From positions 25,020 through 89,019 of the forward strand of contig JADJVQ010000020.1 in the NCBI GenBank assembly GCA_016710525.1: a DNA stretch of 64,000 bases, in the 5' to 3' direction. Source of the stretch: Burkholderiaceae bacterium (GTDB lineage Bacteria > Pseudomonadota > Gammaproteobacteria > Burkholderiales > Burkholderiaceae_E). The notes under the pieces were generated by a model. That model was not told the DNA's origin. It made no database searches and saw only the letters and a program-made list of their open reading frames with translations. The position numbers and the translations under genes were made by a program. Below are positions 25,212 through 33,804 of the stretch, piece by piece. Position 1 is the stretch's first letter, and each line of letters opens with the position of its first letter.

Positions 25212-26816
25212 ATGGCTAACGATCCCGTCGACGTCCTGATCATCGGTGCCGGTGCGGCCGGCGCCGCCTTCGCCTGGAGCCTGTCGGACACCCGCATGCG
25301 CATCCTGTGCCTGGAGCAGGGCGACTGGATGCATCCGTCGCAGTACCCGAGCACCGGGCGCGACGGCGAACTGCGCCAGATGGGCGAATTCAACTTCAAT
25401 CCCAACGTGCGCGGCCGCGACACCGACTACCCGGTCAATGGCGAGCACTCGCCGATCGCCATCGCCAACTTCAACGGGGTGGGCGGCGGCACGATCCTGT
25501 ACGCCGCGCATTTCCCGCGCTTTCATCCGAGCGATTTTAAGGTGAAGAGCTGCGATGGCGTGGCCGACGACTGGCCCATCGATTACCAGACGCTCGAACC
25601 GTACTTCGCCGAAAACGACCGGATGATGGGGGTGTCCGGACTGGCTGGCGATCCGGCCTATCCGGACCATCAGCCGCCCCTGCCCCCGGTGCCGCTGGGC
25701 AAGTCGGGCGAGACGATGGCGCGCGGTTTCAACGCGCTGGGATGGCACTGGTGGCCCTCGGACAGCGCGGTCGTCACCCGCCCCTACGAGGGCCGCGACC
25801 GGTGCCTGAACCTGGGGCCATGCACCAGCGGCTGCGCGCAGGGCGCCAAGGGCAGCACCGACATCACCTACTGGCCCGAGGCCATCCGGCGCGGGGTGCA
25901 ATTGCGCACGCGCTGCCGCGTTCGCGAGATCACGGTGAACGACGCCGGCATGGCGACCGGCGTCATCTACTACGATGCCCAGGGCGTCGAGCAGTTCCAG
26001 GCGGCCGAGGTCGTGGTGGTGGCCTGCAATGGCATCGGCACACCGCGCCTGCTGCTGAACTCGACCTCCAAGCGTTTTCCCAATGGCCTGGCGAACGGCA
26101 ACGACCAGGTCGGCCGCAACCTGATGCTGCACCCCTATGCCTGGGTGATGGGCACTTTTCCCGAGCGGCTCGATGGCCACTTCGGTCCTTCGGGCTGCTG
26201 CATCTGGAGCCAGGAGTTCTACGAGACCGACAAGGCGCGCGGTTTCGTGCGCGGCTACACGATGGAAATCGTGCGCGGCCGCGGCCCGCTGGTCACCGCG
26301 CTGAACGGACTGGCCAGCGGCCAGATTCCCTGGGGTGCCGGTTTCCATCAGGCCTATGGCGAACTGTTCGGGCACACCACCGGCATGGTGGTGATCTGCG
26401 AAGACCTGCCCGAGGCCCACAACCGCGTCACGCTCGATGATCGCCTGACCGACTCCCATGGGGTGCCGGCGCCCAGGATCCACTACACCCTCAGCGAGAA
26501 CAGCCTGCGCATGCTCGATCACGCGGTGGCCCGCTCCACCGAAGTGCTGCGGGCGGCCGGCGCAACCGGCGTGCATTTCGAATCGCCCTGGAAGGCCGCC
26601 GGCTGGCACAACATGGGCACCGCGCGCATGGGCAGCGATCCGGCCACCTCGGTGGTCGACGCCCGCGGCCGGGCCCACGAAGTGCGCAACCTGTTCGTCA
26701 TCGACGGCAGCGTGTTCGTCACCTCGGCCGGCGTCAACCCGACCAGCACGATCCAGGCGCTGGCCTTGTACGTGGCCGACCAGATGAAAAAAAACCTCGC
26801 CAATCTGTTTGATTGA
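25212..26816 (+). CDS. GMC family FAD oxidoreductase
   Basis: A 534-residue enzyme with the FAD-binding opening IIGAGAAGAAFAWSL, the NGVGGGTILYAAHFPRF flavin segment and the C-terminal GMC signature: HNMGTARMG (catalytic His) and GVNPTSTIQALALY (partner Asn). It resembles the large subunit of membrane-bound gluconate or sugar-alcohol dehydrogenases more than soluble choline dehydrogenase. The next gene encodes a gluconate 2-dehydrogenase subunit-3-like protein 12 bases downstream, so they probably form a complex. No cytochrome c subunit follows, so the electron acceptor is unclear. ATG 25212 is preferred to upstream starts. Confidence 0.88.
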   Translation: MANDPVDVLIIGAGAAGAAFAWSLSDTRMRILCLEQGDWMHPSQYPSTGRDGELRQMGEFNFNPNVRGRDTDYPVNGEHSPIAIANFNGVGGGTILYAAHFPRFHPSDFKVKSCDGVADDWPIDYQTLEPYFAENDRMMGVSGLAGDPAYPDHQPPLPPVPLGKSGETMARGFNALGWHWWPSDSAVVTRPYEGRDRCLNLGPCTSGCAQGAKGSTDITYWPEAIRRGVQLRTRCRVREITVNDAGMATGVIYYDAQGVEQFQAAEVVVVACNGIGTPRLLLNSTSKRFPNGLANGNDQVGRNLMLHPYAWVMGTFPERLDGHFGPSGCCIWSQEFYETDKARGFVRGYTMEIVRGRGPLVTALNGLASGQIPWGAGFHQAYGELFGHTTGMVVICEDLPEAHNRVTLDDRLTDSHGVPAPRIHYTLSENSLRMLDHAVARSTEVLRAAGATGVHFESPWKAAGWHNMGTARMGSDPATSVVDARGRAHEVRNLFVIDGSVFVTSAGVNPTSTIQALALYVADQMKKNLANLFD

Positions 26817-26828
26817 GGACTGCAGGTC

Positions 26829-27314
26829 ATGACCCATCACACGACCGTCCCCGAGGCGAACCTGGCAGCACCGTTCAGCGAGGCCCAGCGGGCCGCCTTG
26901 AACCGGCTGAGCGATCTGATGATCCCGGCTTCGCCCGATGGCCGCATGCCGGCGGCCTCGACCCTGGACCTCTATGGCGAGGTCGGCGTCCTGTCGGTCC
27001 GGGATCGTGCCGTGTTCGAGGCGGGACTTGCGCAGATCGAGGCCCGGGCCCATGCGCTGCACGGCGTACCGGTGACGCGCCTCGCCGATGCGGCCGCGAT
27101 GTCCCTGATCGATGTCCTGCGCGCCGAAGGCTCGGCGTTCATCGCGGTCTTCACCGTGCAGACCGCAGGGCGCTACCTGATGCATGAGACCGTGATGCCG
27201 CTGATCGGGCTGCCGCCCCGGCCGCACTGGCCGCAAGGCCACGAGGTCGAAGAGGGCGACTGGTCGCTGATCGACGTGGTACGTCTGCGGCCGAAGTTCT
27301 TTCGCGAGGTGTAG
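26829..27314 (+). CDS. Gluconate 2-dehydrogenase subunit 3-like protein
   Basis: A 161-residue protein with the subunit-3 pattern: FSEAQRAALNRLSDLMIPAS near the start and a C-terminal half with W-S-L-I-D. Partners of GMC dehydrogenases in this family usually carry a Tat signal; this one has no obvious export signal, so the complex may be cytoplasmic. It lies in a tight operon, 12 bases after the GMC gene and two before the next gene. Confidence 0.75.
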   Translation: MTHHTTVPEANLAAPFSEAQRAALNRLSDLMIPASPDGRMPAASTLDLYGEVGVLSVRDRAVFEAGLAQIEARAHALHGVPVTRLADAAAMSLIDVLRAEGSAFIAVFTVQTAGRYLMHETVMPLIGLPPRPHWPQGHEVEEGDWSLIDVVRLRPKFFREV

Positions 27315-27316
27315 CG

Positions 27317-28270
27317 ATGTTCCATACCGTGATCTGCGACGTCCTGGGGATTCGTTACCCCATTCTTCAGGGCGCCATGCAAGGCGGCGGCGGAGTCGAA
27401 CTGGTCGCCGCGGTCTGCAATGCCGGCGGCCTGGGCGTGCTGCCCACCTACGGCGCGCCCGACCACAAACTGCGTGCCAGCATTGGCGCAGTCCGGGCAC
27501 TCACCGAGCGTCCGTTCGGCGTGAACATCATGCCGATGGGCCGCGGCATCACCGAGCAGTGCGCGGCAACCTGCATCGAACTGGGGGTTCCGATCGTGAC
27601 CACCGGGCGCGCCGACCCCGGGCCGGACGTGGTGCGTCGCCTGAAGGCGGCCGGCATCAAGGTCGTGTCGGTCATTCCCACCGTCGAGCACGCGCGGCGC
27701 ATGGAAGCCGAGGGCGTGGACGCGCTGGTGGCCTCCGGCACCGAGGCCGGTGGCCACGTGGGCAGCGTGGCCACGCTGCCGCTGGTGCCGCAGGTGGTCG
27801 ATGCGGTCAAGATCCCGGTGCTGGCTGCCGGGGGCATCGGCGACGCGCGCGGCTTCCTGGCGGCGTTCGCGCTGGGCGCGGTCGGCGTGCAGATGGGCAC
27901 CCGCTTCATGGCCACCGTCGAGTCCGACCTCGATGACGCCGGACGCGCCCGGCTGCTGGCGATGCACGAGACCGACACCATCGTGACCCGCGTGCTGACC
28001 GGCGCCACGGTGCGGTGTGTCCGAACGCCGGAGATCGTGGCCTACGAAGAGGCCCTGGCCGCCCATGCACCAGAAGACGAGCTCGCCGAGCTCAAACGGC
28101 GCGTGCGTGGCGCCCGATCGGGCGACAGCCAGGCAGGCACCCGGACCTCGGCCGCCGGCCAGATCGGGGGCATGATCCACGACGTGCCGACGGTTGGCGA
28201 ACTGATCCAGGGCCTGCTGTCCGACGCCAGCCGGCTCGCGCAGACCTTTCCCGGGCTGGCTCAGCGCTGA
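27317..28270 (+). CDS. Nitronate monooxygenase / NPD-family FMN enzyme
   Basis: A 317-residue TIM-barrel protein of the 2-nitropropane dioxygenase/FabK family. Visible motifs are PILQGAMQGGGGVELVAAVC at the N-terminus, SGTEAGGHVG with the active His, and VLAAGGIGDARG for FMN phosphate. Members oxidise nitronates or reduce enoyl-ACP; which applies here is not decidable. It begins two bases after the preceding stop, in the same operon as the GMC pair. Confidence 0.85.
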   Translation: MFHTVICDVLGIRYPILQGAMQGGGGVELVAAVCNAGGLGVLPTYGAPDHKLRASIGAVRALTERPFGVNIMPMGRGITEQCAATCIELGVPIVTTGRADPGPDVVRRLKAAGIKVVSVIPTVEHARRMEAEGVDALVASGTEAGGHVGSVATLPLVPQVVDAVKIPVLAAGGIGDARGFLAAFALGAVGVQMGTRFMATVESDLDDAGRARLLAMHETDTIVTRVLTGATVRCVRTPEIVAYEEALAAHAPEDELAELKRRVRGARSGDSQAGTRTSAAGQIGGMIHDVPTVGELIQGLLSDASRLAQTFPGLAQR

Positions 28271-28333
28271 CCTCCCTCCCTTCATCGTCCGCACCCGCCG
28301 ACCGCAGTTCCTCATCTCAACTAGGAGCGCTTC

Positions 28334-29356
28334 ATGGACAAGCAAGAGCAGTCAAGCACCAGCGTGCCGGTGACCACCGTCCGCTTGCAGGACATCGCCA
28401 CGGCCTACGGCCAGTCCGCAGCCCTGATGGCGGCGGTCGAAGTGGGCCTTTTCACCGCGGTCAGCGAAGGCGCGGGCACGTACGAAGAAGTCGCCCGGGC
28501 CCTGGCGATCCATGTCACCAATGCCGAACGCCTGATGGTGATGCTGTGCGCGATCGGACTGCTGGAAAAATCCGAAGGCCGGCATCGCAATGCCGCCGAT
28601 GTCGAACGTTTCCTGGTGGCGGGCAAGACCGGCTACATGGGGCCGTGGATCACCTTCACCAAGCCGATGTGGAACGAGTGGGGCAAGCTCGGCGAGCACA
28701 TCCGCAACACGCAGCTGTCGGTGCTCGGTTCCAACCGCGAGTACACGACGGTCGACGCCCGCCGCTACCACAACGCCACGTATTCGATCGGCCTGGGGGC
28801 GGGGCGGCGGTTTTCACGCCAGGTGGATCTGACCGGCCGCCGGCGCATCATGGACATCGGGGGCGGCTCGGGGGCCTATTGCATCGCCGCGGCCAAGGCG
28901 TATCCGGGCATTCGCGCGGTCGTGCTGGACGTGCCGGCCGTGTGCGAGGTCGCGCGCGATTTCATCGCCGACAACGGCGTGGCCGACCGGGTGCAGGCTC
29001 AAGCCTGCGACTTCACTCAGGACCCGTTCCCGGTCGATTGCGACGTGGCCATCATGGCGTCCAACCTGCCGCTGTACAGCCGCGAGATGATTGCCATGGT
29101 GATCAGGAAGGCGCATGACGCGCTGTTGCCCGGCGGGCAGATGCACCTGATCGGCGAGACCACCAATGACGATCGCACCGGCCCGATGGGGCCGGCTTAC
29201 TGGGGCCTGCGCGAAGCGGTGTCGGATTCGCTGGGACTGGGCCACAGCGAATCCGATGTGATCGGGTATTTCCGATCGGCCGGGTTCGCCGATGTGGCGG
29301 TGCATGAATTCATTCCCGGGTCCTTGAGCCGCATCACGGGAACCCGGTCGGCGTGA
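28334..29356 (+). CDS. SAM-dependent O-methyltransferase (dimerisation-domain type)
   Basis: A 340-residue protein with an N-terminal winged-helix dimerisation domain (AVEVGLFTAVSEGAGTYEEVARAL) and a C-terminal class I methyltransferase domain with MDIGGGSGAYCIAAA. It resembles acetylserotonin/hydroxyneurosporene-type O-methyltransferases, which methylate small-molecule hydroxyls. A ribosome site (AGGAG) lies nine bases upstream of ATG 28334. It follows the FMN enzyme by 63 bases and is convergent with the selenoprotein gene. Confidence 0.83.
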   Translation: MDKQEQSSTSVPVTTVRLQDIATAYGQSAALMAAVEVGLFTAVSEGAGTYEEVARALAIHVTNAERLMVMLCAIGLLEKSEGRHRNAADVERFLVAGKTGYMGPWITFTKPMWNEWGKLGEHIRNTQLSVLGSNREYTTVDARRYHNATYSIGLGAGRRFSRQVDLTGRRRIMDIGGGSGAYCIAAAKAYPGIRAVVLDVPAVCEVARDFIADNGVADRVQAQACDFTQDPFPVDCDVAIMASNLPLYSREMIAMVIRKAHDALLPGGQMHLIGETTNDDRTGPMGPAYWGLREAVSDSLGLGHSESDVIGYFRSAGFADVAVHEFIPGSLSRITGTRSA

Positions 29357-29390
29357 CGGGCGCGGCCGCCGCCCCGGGCCGCCTGCCGGT

Positions 29391-29422
29391 CGGCCGGCCC
29401 GGGCGGCGCCGCGGGCCGGCTG
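29391..29422. terminator. Candidate bidirectional terminator hairpin
   Basis: Perfect nine-base arms 29393-29401 and 29412-29420, extendable by two more pairs, surround a ten-base loop. They lie in the 69-base gap between convergent genes. There is no T tract. Confidence 0.45.
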
Positions 29423-29425
29423 GCC

Positions 29426-30232
29426 TTACTTCTTCAGCTGCTCTTCGCGATTTGCGGGCGGCAAGTCCAATGTGAACGGCGTGGGCCACTGCAGCGGGGC
29501 GTCGACCAGAATGCCCGCCTGCCTGGCGGTGACCACCAGATCCAGTGCCATTCTCAGCACCTGCGTCTGGGTATCGATGTCCCCCGACTTGCCGAAGGTA
29601 TTGCCCATCGGAAAATTGAGAAACAGACTGCGCGGCGGCTTCACCTTGACGGTGAGGTCGCGGCCGGTGGAAATGCACACGGTCGGAATGCCTGCTGCTT
29701 CGACCACTCGGGATACCAAACCCACGGTTTGATGATCCAGGGGTCAAGCCGGCACGGCAACCAGGATGTCGACGCCGTCTTCTTTCAGTTTTTGCGCGAA
29801 CGCGGGCGCCGCCTGCTCGATGACTTCCCGGCGCTTGTAGATGCGGCCCATGAAGCCGCTCCACAGCCGCGGGGCCACGCCGCCGATTTCGCCGCGCCCG
29901 GCCATCTCGCGCAGCCGGTCGATCGCGAAGATGCAGTTGATGTCGCGGTCGGCGTCTTCGTGGTTGTAGTAGCTGTCGTTGATGACGAAGTGCCTGGAGT
30001 CGGCCGTCATCTCGATCGCGTCCAGCCGGAAATCGTTGCGGGCCTTCGGGTCGAAGCCGGGCATGCCGATTTTCGAGACGCCACCTGAGGTCAGCATGGT
30101 GACGGTGCATTGCGACAGCGGTTTTTCGAGCGCGGTGAGTGGCGCGTCGTCGTTGACCGACCATTCGTAAGGCGGGAAGCCCGCCGCCGAATAGCGCTCG
30201 ATCAACAGGTCCACGTATCGGATGGGTTCCAT
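29426..30232 (-). CDS. GrdB/PrdB-family selenoprotein read through in-frame TGA (Sec163)
   Basis: ATG 30232 opens a frame that meets TGA at 29746-29744 (codon 163), then continues in the same frame for another 105 codons to TAA at 29426. Family homology spans both sides. Before it are NDSYYNHEDADRDINCIFAID and VAPRLWSGFMGR; after it GLVSRVVEAAGIPTV and FLNFPMGNTFGKSGD, all typical of the glycine/D-proline reductase selenoprotein B family. There TGA falls where these proteins carry Sec (VDILVAVPA-U). A SECIS-like hairpin follows the TGA. Full length is 268 residues. Members are redox enzymes; here the motif is U-P-L-D, not U-x-x-C. The substrate is unknown. Standard annotation would stop at 162 residues and lose the rest. 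Confidence 0.85.
29711..29746 (-). promoter_or_regulatory. Candidate bacterial SECIS element with its UGA
   Basis: After UGA (29746-29744) come 18 bases and then a three-base apical loop GUG (29725-29723). The upper stem has eight pairs: 29733-29726 with 29722-29715, including one U-G. A small internal loop is followed by three more pairs (29738-29736 with 29713-29711). Bacterial SECIS elements are described as having the loop about 16-37 bases after UGA with a G among the first two loop bases; both hold here. Confidence 0.7.
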
Positions 30233-30386
30233 CGTGTCTCCCTGAATGAGGAGTCTTGATTGTAGGGCCTGCGGGGGCGCCCTTCCGGAAATCCGCGTTC
30301 CGACTTCATCGGCAGGGACGGGGGCGCGGCGCGTTCACCAGGCGCGGCGACAATCGCGGCAACCACTGCCTGTCGGAAAGAGACCT

Positions 30387-31061
30387 ATGAACGTGCTGGA
30401 CGCCATCCAAAACCGCCGCTCGATTCGCGCCTTCCGCCCGGATCCGGTCCCCAAAGCCACGATCGAGCAGATCCTTCAGATCTCGCAGCGCGCACCCAGC
30501 GGCACCAATACCCAGCCGTGGCATGTGTACGTCTGCGCCGGCGCGGTCCGCCAGGCGATCTCCGATGATGTGCTGGCACTGGCGCGTGCTGGCAAAGGGG
30601 CGAAATACGAAGATTTCGAGTATTACCCGGCCACCTGGAACGACGTGCACCGCGACCGGCGCCGCGGCGTGGGCTGGTCGCTGTACAGCCTGGTGGGCGT
30701 GGCCAAGGGCGATCGCGAAGGCAGCGCCCGTCAGAGCGCGCGCAACTTCCTGTTCTTCGATGCGCCGGTGGGCCTGTTCGTGACGGTGGACCGCTACCTG
30801 ACGCGCGGCAGCTGGGCCGATGCCGGCATGTACCTGCAGACGATCATGCTGGCGGCCAAGGGCTTCGGGCTGGACACCTGCCCGCAGGCGGCGTGGATCC
30901 AGTACCAGGAGCCGGTGTTCAAGCATCTGGGAATCCCGGCCGATCAGAGCCTGGTGTCCGGCATGAGCCTGGGGTTCGCGGACCCGAACGCCATCGAGAA
31001 CACGCTGATCAGCGAGCGCGAGGCGCTCGAGAATGTCGCGCATTACCGCGGCTTCGACTGA
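30387..31061 (+). CDS. Nitroreductase family protein
   Basis: A 224-residue FMN-dependent nitroreductase: AIQNRRSIRAFRPDPVP at the N-terminus (FMN phosphate), QRAPSGTNTQPWHVYV next, and GLDTCPQAAW/LVSGMSLGFADP in the second half. The family reduces nitroaromatics, quinones or flavins with NAD(P)H. ATG 30387 was preferred to upstream starts because the RRSIRAF motif then falls at the usual position. It is divergent from the selenoprotein gene, with 154 bases between. Confidence 0.87.
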   Translation: MNVLDAIQNRRSIRAFRPDPVPKATIEQILQISQRAPSGTNTQPWHVYVCAGAVRQAISDDVLALARAGKGAKYEDFEYYPATWNDVHRDRRRGVGWSLYSLVGVAKGDREGSARQSARNFLFFDAPVGLFVTVDRYLTRGSWADAGMYLQTIMLAAKGFGLDTCPQAAWIQYQEPVFKHLGIPADQSLVSGMSLGFADPNAIENTLISEREALENVAHYRGFD

Positions 31062-31138
31062 GCTCGTTTCGTTTCAGGCGTCAAAAGCAGCCGCCCTGGC
31101 TTCTTCGGTCGTATCTTGCCGCAAAACCAGGAGGAAGC

Positions 31139-32107
31139 ATGAGCATCAAGCAGAGTCTGAAATCAGCGCTCGCAGGTCTGAGCATGATGGTCATTGCGGG
31201 CGCCGCTTGCGCGCAGGAATATCCAAGCAAGCCGGTCACCCTGATCATTCCCTGGCCTGCGGGCGGCCCGACCGATGTCACGATGCGAGCCATCGCGGAG
31301 GCTGCCGCCAAACATCTCGGCCAACCGATCGTGATCGAGAACAAGGCGGGTGGGGCGGGTACCGTGGGACCCGCCACGATGGCGGCCACGGCCAAGCCGG
31401 ACGGCTATACGCTGTCGCAAATGCCGATCACCGTGTATCGCCTGCCGCTGATGCAAAAGACCACCTGGAAGGCAGATGACTTCAGCTACGTCATCCATCT
31501 GACCGGGTACGTCTTTGCGATGTTCGCCGGCGCCGACACGCCGTTCAAGAAATGGGAAGACGTCGTCGATTACGCGAAGAAGAACCCCGGCAAGGTCACG
31601 TATGCCACGCCCGGGGCGGGTAGTTCGCTGCACCTGGGCACCGCCATGGTGGCCGAGAAAGCCGGCATCAAGCTGACCCATGTTCCGTTCAAGGGCGCTG
31701 CCGAAGTCAACGCGGCGGTGGCCGGCGGGCACGTGATGCTGGGCTCCAGCGGAACCAGCATCCGGCCGCTGGTCGATGCCGGCAAGGCCCGCTTCCTCAA
31801 CGTCTGGACCGCGAAGCGTGTCTCGTTCCTGCCCGAGATTCCGACGCTGCAGGACCTGGGCTATCCGTTCGTGATCGATTCCCCCTGGGGCATTGCCGGA
31901 CCGAAGGGAATGGATCCGAAGGTGGTTGCCAAGATCCACGATGCATTCCAGAAGGCGCTGACCGAGCAGCCGGTGATCGACACGCTGCATCGCTTCGACA
32001 TGGTCCCGAACTACAAGAACACGGCCGACTACAAGGCCGCCGTGGCCGAGCAGATCAAGATCGAAGAAGAACTGCTCGGCAGGCTCAATCTGCTGAAGAA
32101 GCCCTAG
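31139..32107 (+). CDS. tctC: Tripartite tricarboxylate transporter substrate-binding protein (Bug family)
   Basis: A 322-residue periplasmic binding protein with a signal peptide cleaved near ACAQ. Family motifs are YPSKPVTLIIPWPAGGPTDV, NKAGGAGTVGP and KPDGYTL near the front, and TYATPGAGSSLHL in the middle. It captures a carboxylate for the TctA-TctB permease. AGGAGG seven bases upstream of ATG 31139 fixes the start. The TAG stop (32105-32107) overlaps the left junction of the IS630 relic, which separates it from tctB-tctA. An insertion at the same TA leaves the stop codon unchanged, so the protein is not altered. Confidence 0.9.
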   Translation: MSIKQSLKSALAGLSMMVIAGAACAQEYPSKPVTLIIPWPAGGPTDVTMRAIAEAAAKHLGQPIVIENKAGGAGTVGPATMAATAKPDGYTLSQMPITVYRLPLMQKTTWKADDFSYVIHLTGYVFAMFAGADTPFKKWEDVVDYAKKNPGKVTYATPGAGSSLHLGTAMVAEKAGIKLTHVPFKGAAEVNAAVAGGHVMLGSSGTSIRPLVDAGKARFLNVWTAKRVSFLPEIPTLQDLGYPFVIDSPWGIAGPKGMDPKVVAKIHDAFQKALTEQPVIDTLHRFDMVPNYKNTADYKAAVAEQIKIEEELLGRLNLLKKP

Positions 32108-32128
32108 TGTCGTGGTTAAAAATTCATT
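32107..32128 (+). repeat. Left terminal inverted repeat of the IS630 relic
   Basis: Begins GTGTCGTG directly after the TA at 32105-32106. Pairs with the right end at about 33185-33206. Confidence 0.8.
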
Positions 32129-32214
32129 GAAATATTGGTATTCGTCGCCATCTGTCGTGTAGGTATCGATACACGAGGTGGGGGAGCGAAGCCGCAGCTG
32201 TGTTAGCTCAAACA

Positions 32215-33190
32215 GGGACAACTTCAGGCCTGGGCACTGCGTCGAACGGCGCAAGCTTGGCATCACGCTCGCGCATTGTATTGAAGCTGCGCCCAGAGGC
32301 CTGACCAATCAAGCGGTGGCCCGCAGCTGCAGATCACGCAGCAGACCGTCTCGAAGTGGCGTCAACGGTTCGTCGTGCAGCGTCTGGACGGACTGCTGGA
32401 TGCGCCGCGCACAAGCGCCAAAACCATCGATAACGCCAAAGTTCGCGTGGTGTTGCTCGCACGCTGGGTCGGTGCCGCGCAACGCACGCTGTACGCGCCC
32501 ATGGCCGGCGAATGAAATGTCGCAGACGGCCATCTCCGCATCTGGCGTGCGTTCGGCTTCAGCCGCATCGCCAGGAGACCTTCAAGCTTTCCACCGACCC
32601 GCTGTTTGTCGAGAAGGTGCGCGACATCGTGGGGCTGTACCTGGACCCGCCGGTGAGCGATGGTTTTGTGCGTGGACGAAGAAGCCAGATCCAGGCGCTG
32701 GACCGCACGGCCACCATCTTGCCCAGACCGAGCACCCCGAGCGGCGCCGCACGACTACATACGCCACGGCACCACGACACTGTTTGCGGCGCTCGACATC
32801 GCCACCGGCAGTCATTAGCCAGCCCATCAGCGTCATCGCGCCAGCGGAATTCCTCTCGTTCTGCGCCTACATCATCGAAGCCAATGTTCCGGCCGAGTTG
32901 GACGTGCACCGGGACCTACGCCCACAAGCCCCGCAATCCGTGCCTGGTTCGCTCCGTGGCATCCAGTTCAAATCCACTCACGCCAACCTCGGCATCGTGG
33001 CTGAACCAAGTTGAACGCTAGTTCTCCACGCTCACTCAAAATATTTGCGCCGCGCCCGCATCGACGACCCATCAGCTCGAGCAGGCGATTCGCCAATACT
33101 TGGAAGTCACAATGCCGACTCCAAAACCGTTCGTGTGGACGAAATCTGCCGATGACATTCTGGCGAGCATTCAGAGTTTTGTTTGCGAAT
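32215..33190 (+). pseudogene. IS630-family transposase, multiply frameshifted
   Basis: Pieces of an IS630-type transposase appear in order but in different frames. They are an N-terminal TNQAVA / TVSKWRQRFVVQRLDGLLDAPR-type helix-turn-helix region near 32,300-32,420, then PHRQETFKLSTDPLFVEKVRDIVGLYLDPP at 32,560-32,660. A CVDE core (first catalytic Asp) follows near 32,675, then IEANVPAELDVH near 32,880, TSASWLNQVER near 33,000 and KPFVWTKSADDILASIQSF near 33,120-33,180. At least three frame changes and small deletions make it inactive. Confidence 0.85.
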
Positions 33191-33206
33191 TTCTAACTCA
33201 CGACAC
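33185..33206 (-). repeat. Right terminal inverted repeat of the IS630 relic
   Basis: Read on the minus strand it begins GTGTCGTG, matching the left end, and is followed on the plus strand by TA 33207-33208. Confidence 0.8.
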
Positions 33207-33333
33207 TAGCAGGCTGTCGGGCCTTCAGGGCCTTTCGTTGCGCGCTGATCCGGACGCGCCGGCCGTCGTCCGGACAGTCGATGACTGATCGTTCATTGAG
33301 CGGCTCGCGGACGCGAGCGCCGGAGGGTTGCTT

Positions 33334-33795
33334 GTGAAAATCGACAACACCGAACTGTGGAGCGGCCTGTTCGGCCTGGGCTTGAGTCTGTTCGTCGTCT
33401 GGGCGGGCCTCGCGCACGAACTCGGCACCATCAACGACCCGGGTTCGGGCTATGTGCTGTTCTACGTCGGGCTGCTGATGACGGTGTTCTCGCTCGTCAT
33501 CCTGGTGTCGGCGCTCAAGAGCGGCGGGCCGACCTTCGTCTCGCTGTGGCGCAACGTGCGATGGACCAAGCCGCTGATCGCCATCGGGCTGCTGATCGCG
33601 TTCACCATTGCATTCGAGACGCTGGGCTTCCTGGTATCGACCATTGCTCTGCTGATCGCGTTGCTGCGGCTCATCGATCCGGTGCCCTGGTGGCGAGCGA
33701 TCCCGATCGCCATCGCGTCGCCGCTGATCTGCTGGTACGTGCTGCAAAAGCTGCTGCTGATCTCGCTGCCCTCGGGCATGTTCGGTCTGGGCTGA
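33334..33795 (+). CDS. tctB: Tripartite tricarboxylate transporter TctB family protein
   Basis: A 153-residue membrane protein with four hydrophobic helices, the size and layout of TctB, the small permease subunit. Helix-forming stretches include GLFGLGLSLFVVWAGL and LIAIGLLIAFTIAF. GTG 33334 is preferred to TTG 33328 because GGAGGG lies six bases before it. tctA follows after nine bases. The gene is now cut off from tctC by the IS relic, so it needs a promoter within or beyond that element. Confidence 0.87.
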   Translation: MKIDNTELWSGLFGLGLSLFVVWAGLAHELGTINDPGSGYVLFYVGLLMTVFSLVILVSALKSGGPTFVSLWRNVRWTKPLIAIGLLIAFTIAFETLGFLVSTIALLIALLRLIDPVPWWRAIPIAIASPLICWYVLQKLLLISLPSGMFGLG

Positions 33796-33804
33796 GGGGC
33801 GAAC

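Larger units (their letters stand above)
32107..33206. mobile_element. IS630-family insertion sequence relic, 1100 bp
   Basis: Terminal inverted repeats at both ends share GTGTCGTG followed by a related 11-base block with one gap and one mismatch. Both ends are flanked by TA (32105-32106 and 33207-33208), the target duplication of the IS630 family. The interior holds a decayed transposase in several frames. Its base composition is less GC-rich than the neighbourhood. It is inserted between tctC and tctB. Confidence 0.85.

Noticed and set aside
29744..29746. TGA taken as a genuine stop or nonsense mutation
   Set aside because: The frame stays open with family-conserved sequence afterwards, it falls at the family Sec position and a SECIS-like hairpin follows.
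33208..33333. Promoter or terminator between the IS relic and tctB
   Set aside because: A small inverted repeat is present near 33,302-33,317, but it overlaps the ribosome-site region and has no T tract or clear -10/-35 pair.
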